Of a stretch of DNA of 64,000 nt, positions 33,780 through 41,734 are shown one piece after another (positions within the stretch are counted from its first letter, which is position 1; each line of letters begins with the position of its first letter). A program made the translations under genes and the position numbers. The notes beneath the pieces are model-generated. The model did not search any database. It saw only the letters and a list, made by a program, of their open reading frames with translations, and was not told the DNA's origin. The stretch comes from an uncultured Paracoccaceae bacterium (GTDB taxonomy: Bacteria > Pseudomonadota > Alphaproteobacteria > Rhodobacterales > Rhodobacteraceae): assembly GCA_947488175.1 (NCBI GenBank), contig CANKYO010000005.1:62001-126000 (forward strand), in the 5' to 3' direction.

Positions 33780-34882
33780 CATGTTTCCTCTCTGTCGGGA
33801 TGATGTGCGACCGGGGTGATCTTCGCCCCCTCGGTCGCTTTTCGGTAAAGGGCGAGCCGCGCTTCGGTGGCAGGGCTTCGTTTGGGAGGGGGGTTGCGGC
33901 CGGCCGTTACACCAATGTCCTGCCAGTGGTGACAGGCCGTCATATGGCCATCCGGTGTTTCTTCGGGCATTGGCGCTGTGCTGCGGCACAGGTCGGTGAC
34001 AAACAGGCAGCGCGTGTGAAAGGCGCAGCCGGACGGTGGTGCGGACGGGCTTGGCATTTCGCCTTCGATCCGGGCACGATCAGTGCGATTGCGGTCATCC
34101 GGATCGGGAATGGCATCAAGCAAGGCGCGCGTATAGGGGTGGCGAGGTGTGTCGAAAAGGGCATCGGTCGTGCCTTGCTCGACGATTTTGCCTAAATACA
34201 TGACCGCGACCCTGTCCGACATGTGTCTGATGACGGCAAGGTCGTGCGCAATCAGGATCAGGGTCAGACCAAGATCGCGGCCTAGGTCGCTGAGCAGGTT
34301 CACCACCTGCGCCTGAACTGACACATCCAGCGCAGACACGGGCTCGTCCCCAATGATCAGTCGCGGACCTGACGCCAAAGCGCGGGCGATGCCGATCCGC
34401 TGGCGCTGCCCGCCTGAAAACTCGTGCGGGTAGCGGTCTGCATGTTCGGGCTGCAAGCCGACCTGTTTCAGCAGTTCGGATACTTTGGCGCGGCGGTCCT
34501 GTTTGGACAGGTCTGGCGCGTGAACCTCCAGTGGTTCTGCCACCAGCCGGCCCACCGACATGCGCGGATTCAGCGACGAAAAAGGGTCCTGAAAGATGAA
34601 CTGCACATCCCGACGCAGGTCTGACAGTGCATGGCCCCGCGCTTGGGTCACTGCCTTGCCGTCAAAGATGACGTCGCCTGCCGTCGGGTCCAGCAGACGT
34701 GCCAGCAACCGGGCGAGGGTAGATTTCCCGCAGCCGGATTCGCCCACGATGGCAAAGGTTTCGCCGGACGTGATCGATAGCGACACACCATCCACTGCGC
34801 GCACCGATCCCTTCTTGGCAAACAGGCCGCCGCCCGTCTGGAAGTGCTTTTTCAACCCTTGCGCTTCGAGGATGGGTTTCAT
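33779..34882 (-). CDS. peptide-type ABC transporter ATP-binding protein (DppF-like)
   Basis: A 367-residue ATPase. Walker A is G-E-S-G-C-G-K-S-T near residue 48, the signature is F-S-G-G-Q-R-Q-R-I-G near 160, Walker B I-I-G-D-E-P follows, and a C-terminal oligopeptide-transporter domain has the Cys-rich G-C-A-F-H-T-R-C pattern. It pairs with the DppD-like ATPase to power import. The ATG at 34882 overlaps the upstream stop (ATGA). The C-terminal tail after the Cys motif is longer than usual. Confidence 0.95.
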   Translation of the reverse strand: MKPILEAQGLKKHFQTGGGLFAKKGSVRAVDGVSLSITSGETFAIVGESGCGKSTLARLLARLLDPTAGDVIFDGKAVTQARGHALSDLRRDVQFIFQDPFSSLNPRMSVGRLVAEPLEVHAPDLSKQDRRAKVSELLKQVGLQPEHADRYPHEFSGGQRQRIGIARALASGPRLIIGDEPVSALDVSVQAQVVNLLSDLGRDLGLTLILIAHDLAVIRHMSDRVAVMYLGKIVEQGTTDALFDTPRHPYTRALLDAIPDPDDRNRTDRARIEGEMPSPSAPPSGCAFHTRCLFVTDLCRSTAPMPEETPDGHMTACHHWQDIGVTAGRNPPPKRSPATEARLALYRKATEGAKITPVAHHPDREET

Positions 34883-35880
34883 CCGGCCACCTGCAAGGTT
34901 TGTTCGAGTGGTGCAAAATGACAGGCGGTCTGGTGATTGGGCCCTACATCGGACAAGGACGGCTGAGTGCTGCAAACGCCAGTCGCAAACGGACAACGGC
35001 TGCGAAAGCGGCATCCTTGGGGCATGTTGTTCATTGTCGGCACGGTGCCCTTGATCGTGGTCAGTCTTGCGCGGGGACCTGACAGGCGCGGCACCGAGGC
35101 CATCAAACCAATCGTGTAGGGGTGCTGCGGATTGCCGAATATCTCGGCCATGGGCCCGTATTCCACCATCTGCCCGCCATACATGACCGCCACGGTATCG
35201 GCGATTTCGGCCACGACCCCCAGATCATGGGTGATCATGATCGTGCCCATGCCTGTGTCGCGCTGCAGATCGCGGATCAGGTCGAGGATCTGCGCTTGAA
35301 TGGTGACATCCAGTGCTGTCGTCGGCTCATCCGCGATTAGAAGGCTGGGGTCATTGGCCAGCGCCATGGCGATCATGACGCGTTGGCGCTGACCACCTGA
35401 CAATTGGTGCGGGTGCCGATCCAGTTGCAGTTCCGGTGATGGCAGGCCGACGCGGCGCAGCATCTCCAATGCGCGTTCCAGCCCCTTGGTGCGGGAACAG
35501 CCGGTGTGACGTTGCACTGATTCTGCAATCTGGTCGCCGATACGGAAGGCGGGATTAAGAGATGTCATCGGTTCTTGAAAAATCATCGCCATGCGACCAC
35601 CGCGCAGGTCTGCGGGGATGCGTTCCTTTGTTAAATCAAAGGCTTGCCCGTCAAACACCATCTTTCCCGAAGGAATATGCGCCGCACCCGGCGGCAAAAG
35701 CCCCATCATGGCCATGGCGGTCACGCTTTTTCCGCATCCAGATTCGCCCACGACACAGAGGATTTCACCAGACGCCACCGACAGGCTGACATTCTCCACC
35801 GCACAACTTGCTTGCCCCTTAAATCGAAGGCTCAACGCAGTTAGCGACAGCAAGGAGGCGGTTTTGGTCAGCGTCTTCAT
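34879..35880 (-). CDS. peptide-type ABC transporter ATP-binding protein (DppD-like)
   Basis: A 333-residue ATPase with Walker [10 protein letters not shown] near residue 45, signature [10 protein letters not shown] near 155, Walker B L-L-I-A-D-E-P, and the C-terminal [10 protein letters not shown] motif (possible FeS or metal site in this family). It is the first gene of the ABC/gamma-glutamyltransferase operon. I chose ATG 35880 because a perfect 9-bp inverted repeat lies just upstream and would otherwise be coding; an in-frame ATG at 35925 cannot be excluded. The ribosome site is weak in either case. Confidence 0.92.
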   Translation of the reverse strand: MKTLTKTASLLSLTALSLRFKGQASCAVENVSLSVASGEILCVVGESGCGKSVTAMAMMGLLPPGAAHIPSGKMVFDGQAFDLTKERIPADLRGGRMAMIFQEPMTSLNPAFRIGDQIAESVQRHTGCSRTKGLERALEMLRRVGLPSPELQLDRHPHQLSGGQRQRVMIAMALANDPSLLIADEPTTALDVTIQAQILDLIRDLQRDTGMGTIMITHDLGVVAEIADTVAVMYGGQMVEYGPMAEIFGNPQHPYTIGLMASVPRLSGPRARLTTIKGTVPTMNNMPQGCRFRSRCPFATGVCSTQPSLSDVGPNHQTACHFAPLEQTLQVAG

Positions 35881-35888
35881 CCCAATGG

Positions 35889-35911
35889 TGAACCAATTAC
35901 ACATTGGTTCA
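35889..35911. promoter_or_regulatory. perfect 9-bp inverted repeat, candidate GntR operator
   Basis: TGAACCAAT (35889-35897) and ATTGGTTCA (35903-35911) are exact reverse complements around TACAC. The repeat sits eight bases upstream of the first gene of the ABC operon. The operon ends with a GntR/FCD regulator, the natural candidate to bind here. A second small palindrome, TGGT-GA-ACCA (35886-35895), overlaps it. Confidence 0.5.
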
Positions 35912-36093
35912 GCAATTTTCGACATGAGTCAATGATGATGACGACGTGACAGCCAGAAGTTTTGAGGCCTTGGCGGTCTGTAAAGGATTTGCCGGGTATT
36001 TGGGCGCTTCCTCTCATTTATGTGCACACAGGACTCCCGTTGGCGAAAATGGCTAGGCGATTTGGCTTGCAAATTGTACCGGCGTGTTCTAAG

Positions 36094-36111
36094 TTTCTGT
36101 CATGACAGAAA
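36094..36111. promoter_or_regulatory. operator copy 1, spanning the regulator's own start codon
   Basis: TTTCTGT-CATG-ACAGAAA is a perfect 7+7 palindrome. The ATG of the GbsR/MarR-type gene lies in its spacer. The same arms recur 594 bases downstream before DUF4166, making this a strong autoregulatory operator candidate. Confidence 0.7.
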
Positions 36112-36662
36112 TATCACAAATAACCAAATCAGCGGCCGTTGAGCAATTCATTCTGTATTGGGGTGACATGGGCGGGCAGTGGGGCGTCAACCGCTCGGTC
36201 GCGCAGATCCATGCATTGCTATATCTTTCGGTCAGTCCGATGAATGCAGAGCAGATATCCGAGACGCTGGGGATTGCCCGGTCAAACGTATCGAACTCGC
36301 TCAAGGAACTGGTCGGCTGGAAACTGATCCGTCGCGTTCCCATCGTGGGCGACAGGCGCGAGCATTTCGAGGCAGAGGTTGATGTCTGGGAGATGGCGAT
36401 GCGCATCGCCCAGGGCCGCAAAGAGCGCGAGATTGATCCAGCAGCCGCAGCGCTGCGTGATTGCGTAACCAAAGCAGAGACCGAGAAGGGGTTGAACCCC
36501 GAGGTGCTGCACCGGCTGCGCGAGATGCAGGAGTTCCTGAACACGACGACCCGTTGGTACGACCAGATGCTGGGTGTGCCCAAGGCCCAGCTGACGCGGC
36601 TGATCGGCATGGGTGACAAGGTACTGAAGGTTTTGAAGTTTACGGGGCGCAAGGCCAAATAG
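36102..36662 (+). CDS. GbsR/MarR-family transcriptional regulator
   Basis: A 186-residue regulator of the GbsR branch of the MarR superfamily. It has the start Y-W-G-D-M-G-G-Q-W-G-V-N-R-S-V-A-Q-I-H-A-L-L-Y and the recognition region M-N-A-E-Q-I-S-E-T-L-G-I-A-R-S-N-V-S-N-S-L-K-E-L, then a winged part with G-D-R-R-E-H-F. There is no good ribosome site before the ATG, which lies inside a perfect palindrome, so the transcript may be nearly leaderless and the protein should be autoregulated. A terminator hairpin overlaps its 3' end, separating it from DUF4166, which carries its own copy of the palindrome. Confidence 0.9.
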   Translation: MTEISQITKSAAVEQFILYWGDMGGQWGVNRSVAQIHALLYLSVSPMNAEQISETLGIARSNVSNSLKELVGWKLIRRVPIVGDRREHFEAEVDVWEMAMRIAQGRKEREIDPAAAALRDCVTKAETEKGLNPEVLHRLREMQEFLNTTTRWYDQMLGVPKAQLTRLIGMGDKVLKVLKFTGRKAK

Positions 36663-36678
36663 GCCGCCCCCTTTTTTT
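36644..36678 (+). terminator. rho-independent terminator at the end of the GbsR-type gene
   Basis: GGGGC and GCCCC with an inner GGCC/GGCC pair and an AAATA loop form a bulged stem that is followed by seven T residues. The hairpin overlaps the last codons and stop of the regulator gene. Confidence 0.7.
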
Positions 36679-36686
36679 GGCGATTA

Positions 36687-36706
36687 ATTTCTGTTCCTAC
36701 AGAAAT
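36687..36706. promoter_or_regulatory. operator copy 2, upstream of DUF4166
   Basis: ATTTCTGT-TCCT-ACAGAAAT is a perfect 8+8 palindrome with the same arms as the repeat over the regulator's start. It lies between the regulator's terminator and the DUF4166 start, 27 bases upstream of the ATG, where a repressor would cover the promoter. Confidence 0.7.
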
Positions 36707-36733
36707 ATATGATGATACGAAACGGAGGAAATG

Positions 36734-37414
36734 ATGGAGGTTCAGGGACATAAGCAAGAGGTCACACCGTTTGTGCCTGCCAATGATGCCAAGGCACCGC
36801 AGCCTTTGCCAGACAGCCGGTTTCGCAACCTGCTGGGTGATGGCTGGAACCGGCTGCCAGCAGCGATCCGCAAACGATTTGGTAAGCGGCTCAAGGGTGG
36901 GGATAGTGTGACCTATCAGGGTGTTGTGACATCCATGCGCATGAACCGGGCGGGGCATGTTCTGGCGCAACTGGCGCGCCTTGTGGGCGCGCCATTGCCC
37001 TATGATATGACTTCAGTGGATCGTCCAGCTGTTGTGATTGTGACCGAAGACAGTATGACAAATGGCCAGTTCTGGATCAGGCAATACGGTAGGGCCAAGG
37101 GTTTCCCCCAAACCGTGCACAGCTCCAAACGTTTTGCAGGTCCCACCGGCCTGGAGGAATACATCGGCTATGGCATTGGCATGGCTCTGCGGGTCGAGGC
37201 GACCGCCCATGCCCTGCTCTTCAAAAGCGATCATTTCTTTTTGCAGCTATGGGGCCGCCGCATCAGGCTGCCACGTTTGCTCAGCCCGGGCGCGTTGGTG
37301 ATTGGTCACAATGATCTGGGCGACGGCCAGTTCGCCTTCACACTTTCGCTCAAACACCGCGTCTTTGGCGAGATGATTGCCCAAGACGCCGTTTTCCAGG
37401 ACGCAAAGGAATAG
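36734..37414 (+). CDS. DUF4166 domain protein
   Basis: A 226-residue protein. The central block F-R-N-L-L-G-D-G-W-N-R-L-P-A-A-I-R-K-R-F and the later G-L-E-E-Y-I-G-Y-G-I-G-M-A-L-R and F-L-Q-L-W-G-R-R-I-R-L-P mark it as DUF4166, a family of unknown function often fused to or beside NAD-dependent epimerases, as here. ATG 36734 is five bases after GGAGG; ATG 36731 is too close. It is followed three bases later by a TIGR01777 epimerase gene, so the two are surely one unit. Confidence 0.88.
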   Translation: MEVQGHKQEVTPFVPANDAKAPQPLPDSRFRNLLGDGWNRLPAAIRKRFGKRLKGGDSVTYQGVVTSMRMNRAGHVLAQLARLVGAPLPYDMTSVDRPAVVIVTEDSMTNGQFWIRQYGRAKGFPQTVHSSKRFAGPTGLEEYIGYGIGMALRVEATAHALLFKSDHFFLQLWGRRIRLPRLLSPGALVIGHNDLGDGQFAFTLSLKHRVFGEMIAQDAVFQDAKE

Positions 37415-37417
37415 ATA

Positions 37418-38905
37418 ATGGATGATCCGATCCTCTGGACCCTTATTGCCATTCAGGTTGTGATGGGCGCGTTTGACACGCTTGTCCATCATGAAGGCAC
37501 TGAACGTCTGGCGTGGCGCCCGTCGCAGCGGCAGGAACTGCGCCTGCACGGGGTGCGCAACTTCTTCTACATGGTGATTTTCCTGTGCTTTGCCTGGCTG
37601 GAGCCGCGCGGTGTTTTCACGATGATCCTGACCGGCATTCTGGTGATCGAGGTGCTGATCACCCTGTGGGATTTCGTGGAGGAGGGCCTGACACGAAAAC
37701 TGCCAGCGACCGAACGGGTGAACCATACCCTCCTTGCCCTCAACTACGGTGCAATCCTTGCACTTGCGGCACCCTACCTGTTGGAGTGGGCAAGGATGGA
37801 AACGGCCCTGATCCCGACCAGCTATGGCTGGTGGAGCGTCATGGCGACCCTGTCTGCCCTGGGTGTCGGCCTGTTCAGTGCACGTGATCTGCTGGCGGCG
37901 GGGCGTAGCGACAGGTTGGCACGCCCGGACCCTGCAAAGCTGGTGACTGATCTGCCGGGTCGTCAGAATGTTCTGATCACCGGCGCGACCGGGTTCATTG
38001 GCGCGCGCCTTACTGCCGCCCTGGTGGCTGGCGGGCACCGTGTCACCGTATTGACGCGGACCAGGGCCAATGCAGATGATCTGGCCCATCCAATCCGGAT
38101 TGTCACTGATCTGGGGCAGATTCCGGATGACGAACCTATCGACAGCATCATCAATTTGGCCGGTGACCCGGTTGCCAGCGCCCCTTGGACCGCACGCAAA
38201 CGCGCCCGGATTATCGGATCGCGTGTGGACATGACTCGCGAAATCGTAGCCTTGATTGACCGGCTTGCCGTAAAACCAAAGGTGTTGGTCAATGGCTCTG
38301 CCATCGGATGGTATGGTTTGCGTGGTGGCGAAAAACTGACCGAGGATGCAGCCCCGCAGGATTGCTTTACCCATCAGGTTTGCGCCCGCTGGGAAGAGAC
38401 AGCAGAGGCGGCGCAGGCCCATGGGGTCCGTGTTGTCGCGCTGCGCATCGGGCTGGTTTTGGGTATTGAAGGCGGGATGCTGGCCAAGTTCCTGACCCCG
38501 TTCGAATTCGGCCTTGGCGGCGTTATGGGCGATGGAAAACAATGGATGTCCTGGATCGATCTGGATGATGTTGTGCGAATGATCATCTTTGCCATGGCGA
38601 CGGATATAGAGGGGCCGCTGAACGCCACTGCGCCGAACCCAGTAACAAGCGCGGATTTCACCAAGGCCGTGGCAGGCGCGCTGCACAGACCGGCGGTTCT
38701 GCGCTTTCCTGCCGCGATCCTGCGTGCGGGTTTGGGCGATCTGGCGGAAGAGACGATGTTATCCGGTCAACGGGTCGTACCCGCCCGGGCACAGGCCGCA
38801 GGCTTTACCTTCTGGCATCCCGATCTGGACCACGCATTACAGCAAATGACGGGCGCACGCGACACACGCGCAACGGTCGTATCGCAGCCGCAGAATGCGT
38901 CTTGA
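37418..38905 (+). CDS. membrane-anchored TIGR01777-family NAD-dependent epimerase
   Basis: A 495-residue fusion. Residues 1-155 contain about four hydrophobic segments (a small membrane domain). From about 183 a Rossmann domain begins with V-L-I-T-G-A-T-G-F-I-G, followed by V-L-V-N-G-S-A-I-G-W-Y-G, the conserved R-W-E-E-T and L-R-I-G-L-V-L-G stretches, and a C-terminal DUF1731-like end. The usual catalytic Tyr-x3-Lys is not obvious, as in most TIGR01777 proteins, so the reaction is unclear. It is linked to DUF4166 and the GbsR-type operator. Only 32 bases separate it from the five-gene SWIM/MoxR cassette on the same strand. Confidence 0.88.
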   Translation: MDDPILWTLIAIQVVMGAFDTLVHHEGTERLAWRPSQRQELRLHGVRNFFYMVIFLCFAWLEPRGVFTMILTGILVIEVLITLWDFVEEGLTRKLPATERVNHTLLALNYGAILALAAPYLLEWARMETALIPTSYGWWSVMATLSALGVGLFSARDLLAAGRSDRLARPDPAKLVTDLPGRQNVLITGATGFIGARLTAALVAGGHRVTVLTRTRANADDLAHPIRIVTDLGQIPDDEPIDSIINLAGDPVASAPWTARKRARIIGSRVDMTREIVALIDRLAVKPKVLVNGSAIGWYGLRGGEKLTEDAAPQDCFTHQVCARWEETAEAAQAHGVRVVALRIGLVLGIEGGMLAKFLTPFEFGLGGVMGDGKQWMSWIDLDDVVRMIIFAMATDIEGPLNATAPNPVTSADFTKAVAGALHRPAVLRFPAAILRAGLGDLAEETMLSGQRVVPARAQAAGFTFWHPDLDHALQQMTGARDTRATVVSQPQNAS

Positions 38906-38937
38906 ACTTGTGATGTGGTTTTGCTCTGACTTCAGAC

Positions 38938-40311
38938 ATGAGCCTGACCACATCCGCCATTGAAAACGCTGCCCCCGATCAGGCATCGCTTAAGGCTGCG
39001 AGCAAATTGCTGTCACCCAACAAATGGCCGGAGCGGCTGATTTCGGGTGACAGCCGGCTGATCTGGGGGGCTTGTCAGGGATCTGGGGCGAACCCCTATC
39101 GGGTGGTTGTGGACCTGAGCGATCTGGGGGCGAAATGCAGCTGCCCATCGCGTAAGTTCCCTTGCAAACATGCCTTGGCTCTGATGCTGCAATATAGCAG
39201 CGCACCGTCTGATTTTGGACCCGGTGATGTCCCCGATTGGGTGACCGAATGGCTGGGGCGACGGCGCAAGACTGCGTCGACACCGACCGCAAGTGGCGAG
39301 AAGAAAAGCCTCGCCGCCGCGCAAGCTGACACGCCTGAAAAACCCGATGACCCGAAAACAATCGCCCGCCGTGAAGCCGCCGCGGCGAAGCGGGCTGCGG
39401 CCACGCAAAAGGCAATTACCGATGGTCTGGCAGAGATGGAGGCGTGGATCGCCGACCAGTTGCGCACCGGGTTGACGGAACTGCTGTCCGATCTGACCGG
39501 ACGATGCCGCCGGATCGCGTCGCGCCTTGTGGATGCCAAGGCAGGATCACTGGCGGGCCGGATTGACGGCATACCGGCGCGCGTTCTAGCGCTGCCGCAA
39601 AAAGATCGGCCAGACGCGTTGATCGCGGAACTTGGCAAGCTTGTCATCATCGCGCGGGCGTGGGGCAATGGTGACAACCCTGATCCCGCTTTGCGCCGCA
39701 TTATCGCGGGCGCTGAAAATCGCGATGTGCTTTTGGAAGATGACACAGCCCTACGCCACAAGGGCTGCTGGGAGGTATTGGCAAGCCGCGACGAAACCCG
39801 CCGTGACGGGCTGATTGCCCGTTCAACATGGTTGCTGGGCCTTGATCCGACCGGACCACGATTCGCGCTGTTGCAGGATTTCTTTCCGGCCAGTCTGGGC
39901 AAGCAAGGGGCGGCCTTCACCGCCGGGGATCAGTTTCAGGCTGAGTTGGTTTTTTACCCCGCGCCTGTGCCGCTGCGGGCGCAAATAGTCGAGCGGACAA
40001 ATGCGGATGAGCATCGGGACTGGCCCGCAGTTTCGGCGGATGCCGACATCCTACGGTCGTTTTCCGATGCGTTGGGGCAGGAACCCTGGCTGACCGAACT
40101 GCCGGTCCTTCTACCTGCCGGGCGGCTGGCCACGGCGAAGGAGGCACATTACTGGCGTGGGAGCGAGGCCGTTTTGCCCCTGACCACCACCGGCCTTGCC
40201 GATCCGGTTCTTGGCGCGGAACTGCACCAATCGGTCGTTTTGTGGAATGGCTACGCCGCAGATCTGCTGGCGGCGGACACCAATATGGGGAGGTTTCATG
40301 CCGATGCTTGA
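38938..40311 (+). CDS. SWIM zinc-finger protein (first gene of the five-gene cassette)
   Basis: A 457-residue protein with a SWIM zinc finger at about residues 62-80 (K-C-S-C-P-S-R-K-F-P-C-K-H-A-L-A-L, the CxCx6CxH pattern). Residues 100-155 are a charged Ala/Lys-rich linker, possibly coiled. The C-terminal 300 residues are a conserved helical region found with this finger in the same cassette elsewhere. SWIM fingers bind DNA or protein. No ribosome site is evident before the ATG, so translation may depend on read-through from the epimerase gene. Its 3' end overlaps the next gene by 14 bases. Confidence 0.87.
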   Translation: MSLTTSAIENAAPDQASLKAASKLLSPNKWPERLISGDSRLIWGACQGSGANPYRVVVDLSDLGAKCSCPSRKFPCKHALALMLQYSSAPSDFGPGDVPDWVTEWLGRRRKTASTPTASGEKKSLAAAQADTPEKPDDPKTIARREAAAAKRAAATQKAITDGLAEMEAWIADQLRTGLTELLSDLTGRCRRIASRLVDAKAGSLAGRIDGIPARVLALPQKDRPDALIAELGKLVIIARAWGNGDNPDPALRRIIAGAENRDVLLEDDTALRHKGCWEVLASRDETRRDGLIARSTWLLGLDPTGPRFALLQDFFPASLGKQGAAFTAGDQFQAELVFYPAPVPLRAQIVERTNADEHRDWPAVSADADILRSFSDALGQEPWLTELPVLLPAGRLATAKEAHYWRGSEAVLPLTTTGLADPVLGAELHQSVVLWNGYAADLLAADTNMGRFHADA

Positions 40312-41734
40312 TGAAACCTTGGGCCGGCTTGAGGCGGCAAAACTGCGCTGGATGATGGGCGGCGCGGCAGATGCGGCAGAAGACGGGTTTGCCGATGGGG
40401 CGGACGCCACCGAAACCCAATTGCGGTTGCTCGCCCAGGCGGCGCTGTTCCGGCAGACCTGTCTGCGCCCCGCCGCACCGGGCAATCTGACCTCCATGCC
40501 GCCGCTGCCCGCGACACCTCTACCGCTTCTGCCTGAACCATTGCGCCCGGCCTTCCGGCAGATGATGCAGCAACAGGACCGCAGCATCTGGCAGGCGCTG
40601 ACCGGCCTGATGGCCGCGCGCGGCGTAATGGCCCACCCATTCGACTGGCTGCCGCCGCAGGACATGTCAGGCTACCCCGACGCCTATATCCCGCTGGCGA
40701 AATGGAAGGCCGGGCTTGGCCACAACTCCACCGCTTTGACTGCTGACACATGGGATGACATGTACCCGGCCGAGCGCCGCAAGGCCTTTGCTGACCTGCG
40801 CGCGTCTGACCCCACCGCCGCACGAGAATTGATGCAGGATCACGGCGGTGGATTGCCCGCCGAAGATCGGCTGGGTCTCGTCGACGGCTTCGCCATAGGC
40901 CTCAGCATGGATGATGCTGAGTATCTGGCGGCACTGACCCAAAACGACCGTTCATCCAAAGTGAAATCGCGTGCGCAAAGCCTCTTGGCGCGCCTTGGTG
41001 TCGTCACCGGCGGTGATGATGCACAAGAACTGGCCGATTTCATGGAGAAATCGACGACCGGCCTGATCCGGCGGCGCAACGTGATCAAACTGCGCAGCAA
41101 ACTGAACGAGGCGCAAAAGAAGCGGGCGAATAGCCTTTTCGAAAACGTATCCTTCGCTCAATTGGCCTCTGCCCTTGCGGTAACACCTGACACGCTTGCC
41201 GCCAGCTACGTCACCGAACCGCGCCCGATGATGTCACCCTTCCTGCAGATGTGCATCCGCACAGCACCCGATGATGCGTTGATGATCTATTGGGACCGTT
41301 TGCGTGCCGATGGTGTGGCCCAGTTTGCTATGCTCGCAGATATGGCCCAACGATTGTCAAAGGATCAGGTACTTGCAGAGGCGCAGGCGTTGTTGCGCGC
41401 AAACATCCTGACCGATTTGCGTGATATGCTGGCCGTGACCGGCCCTGATGTTGGCCCAACCCTTTCGGATGCGCTGCTGGCCGCGCCGTTCTACGCAAAC
41501 AAGCTGAAAGATGTCAAAGCCGCCCTGGCCAAGCGGGCGAAAGGCGAGGGCGACTATCAGGGCAGCCACACGATTTCGCAGTTTGAAAACTTTGTTACGC
41601 TATTGGCTTTTCTGATCACGGCGTCGCATGCCACGCGTGTTATGGCCGATCTTGAAGCGCTGGGTTTTCATAGCGCTGATCCGGTTTTGCACCCTCTGAA
41701 ATTCAACATAGCCCTGCAAGGACCCACCCCATGA
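40298..41734 (+). CDS. DUF5691 family protein
   Basis: A 478-residue, mostly helical protein without signal peptide or membrane segment. The stretch A-E-Y-L-A-A-L-T-Q-N-D-R-S-S-K-V-K-S-R-A and the following S-L-L-A-R-L resemble HEAT-like helical repeats and mark DUF5691. The function is unknown; it may be a scaffold for the ATPase or its target. ATG 40298 has GGGGAGG four bases upstream. The end overlaps the AAA+ gene as ATGA, so the two proteins should be made in linked amounts. Confidence 0.82.
   Translation: MPMLDETLGRLEAAKLRWMMGGAADAAEDGFADGADATETQLRLLAQAALFRQTCLRPAAPGNLTSMPPLPATPLPLLPEPLRPAFRQMMQQQDRSIWQALTGLMAARGVMAHPFDWLPPQDMSGYPDAYIPLAKWKAGLGHNSTALTADTWDDMYPAERRKAFADLRASDPTAARELMQDHGGGLPAEDRLGLVDGFAIGLSMDDAEYLAALTQNDRSSKVKSRAQSLLARLGVVTGGDDAQELADFMEKSTTGLIRRRNVIKLRSKLNEAQKKRANSLFENVSFAQLASALAVTPDTLAASYVTEPRPMMSPFLQMCIRTAPDDALMIYWDRLRADGVAQFAMLADMAQRLSKDQVLAEAQALLRANILTDLRDMLAVTGPDVGPTLSDALLAAPFYANKLKDVKAALAKRAKGEGDYQGSHTISQFENFVTLLAFLITASHATRVMADLEALGFHSADPVLHPLKFNIALQGPTP

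Noticed and set aside
37247..38686. 479-residue open frame antisense to the epimerase gene
   Set aside because: It has no recognisable domain, is rich in His, Gln and Arg as expected from reverse-strand GC-rich coding DNA, and lies opposite a clear gene.
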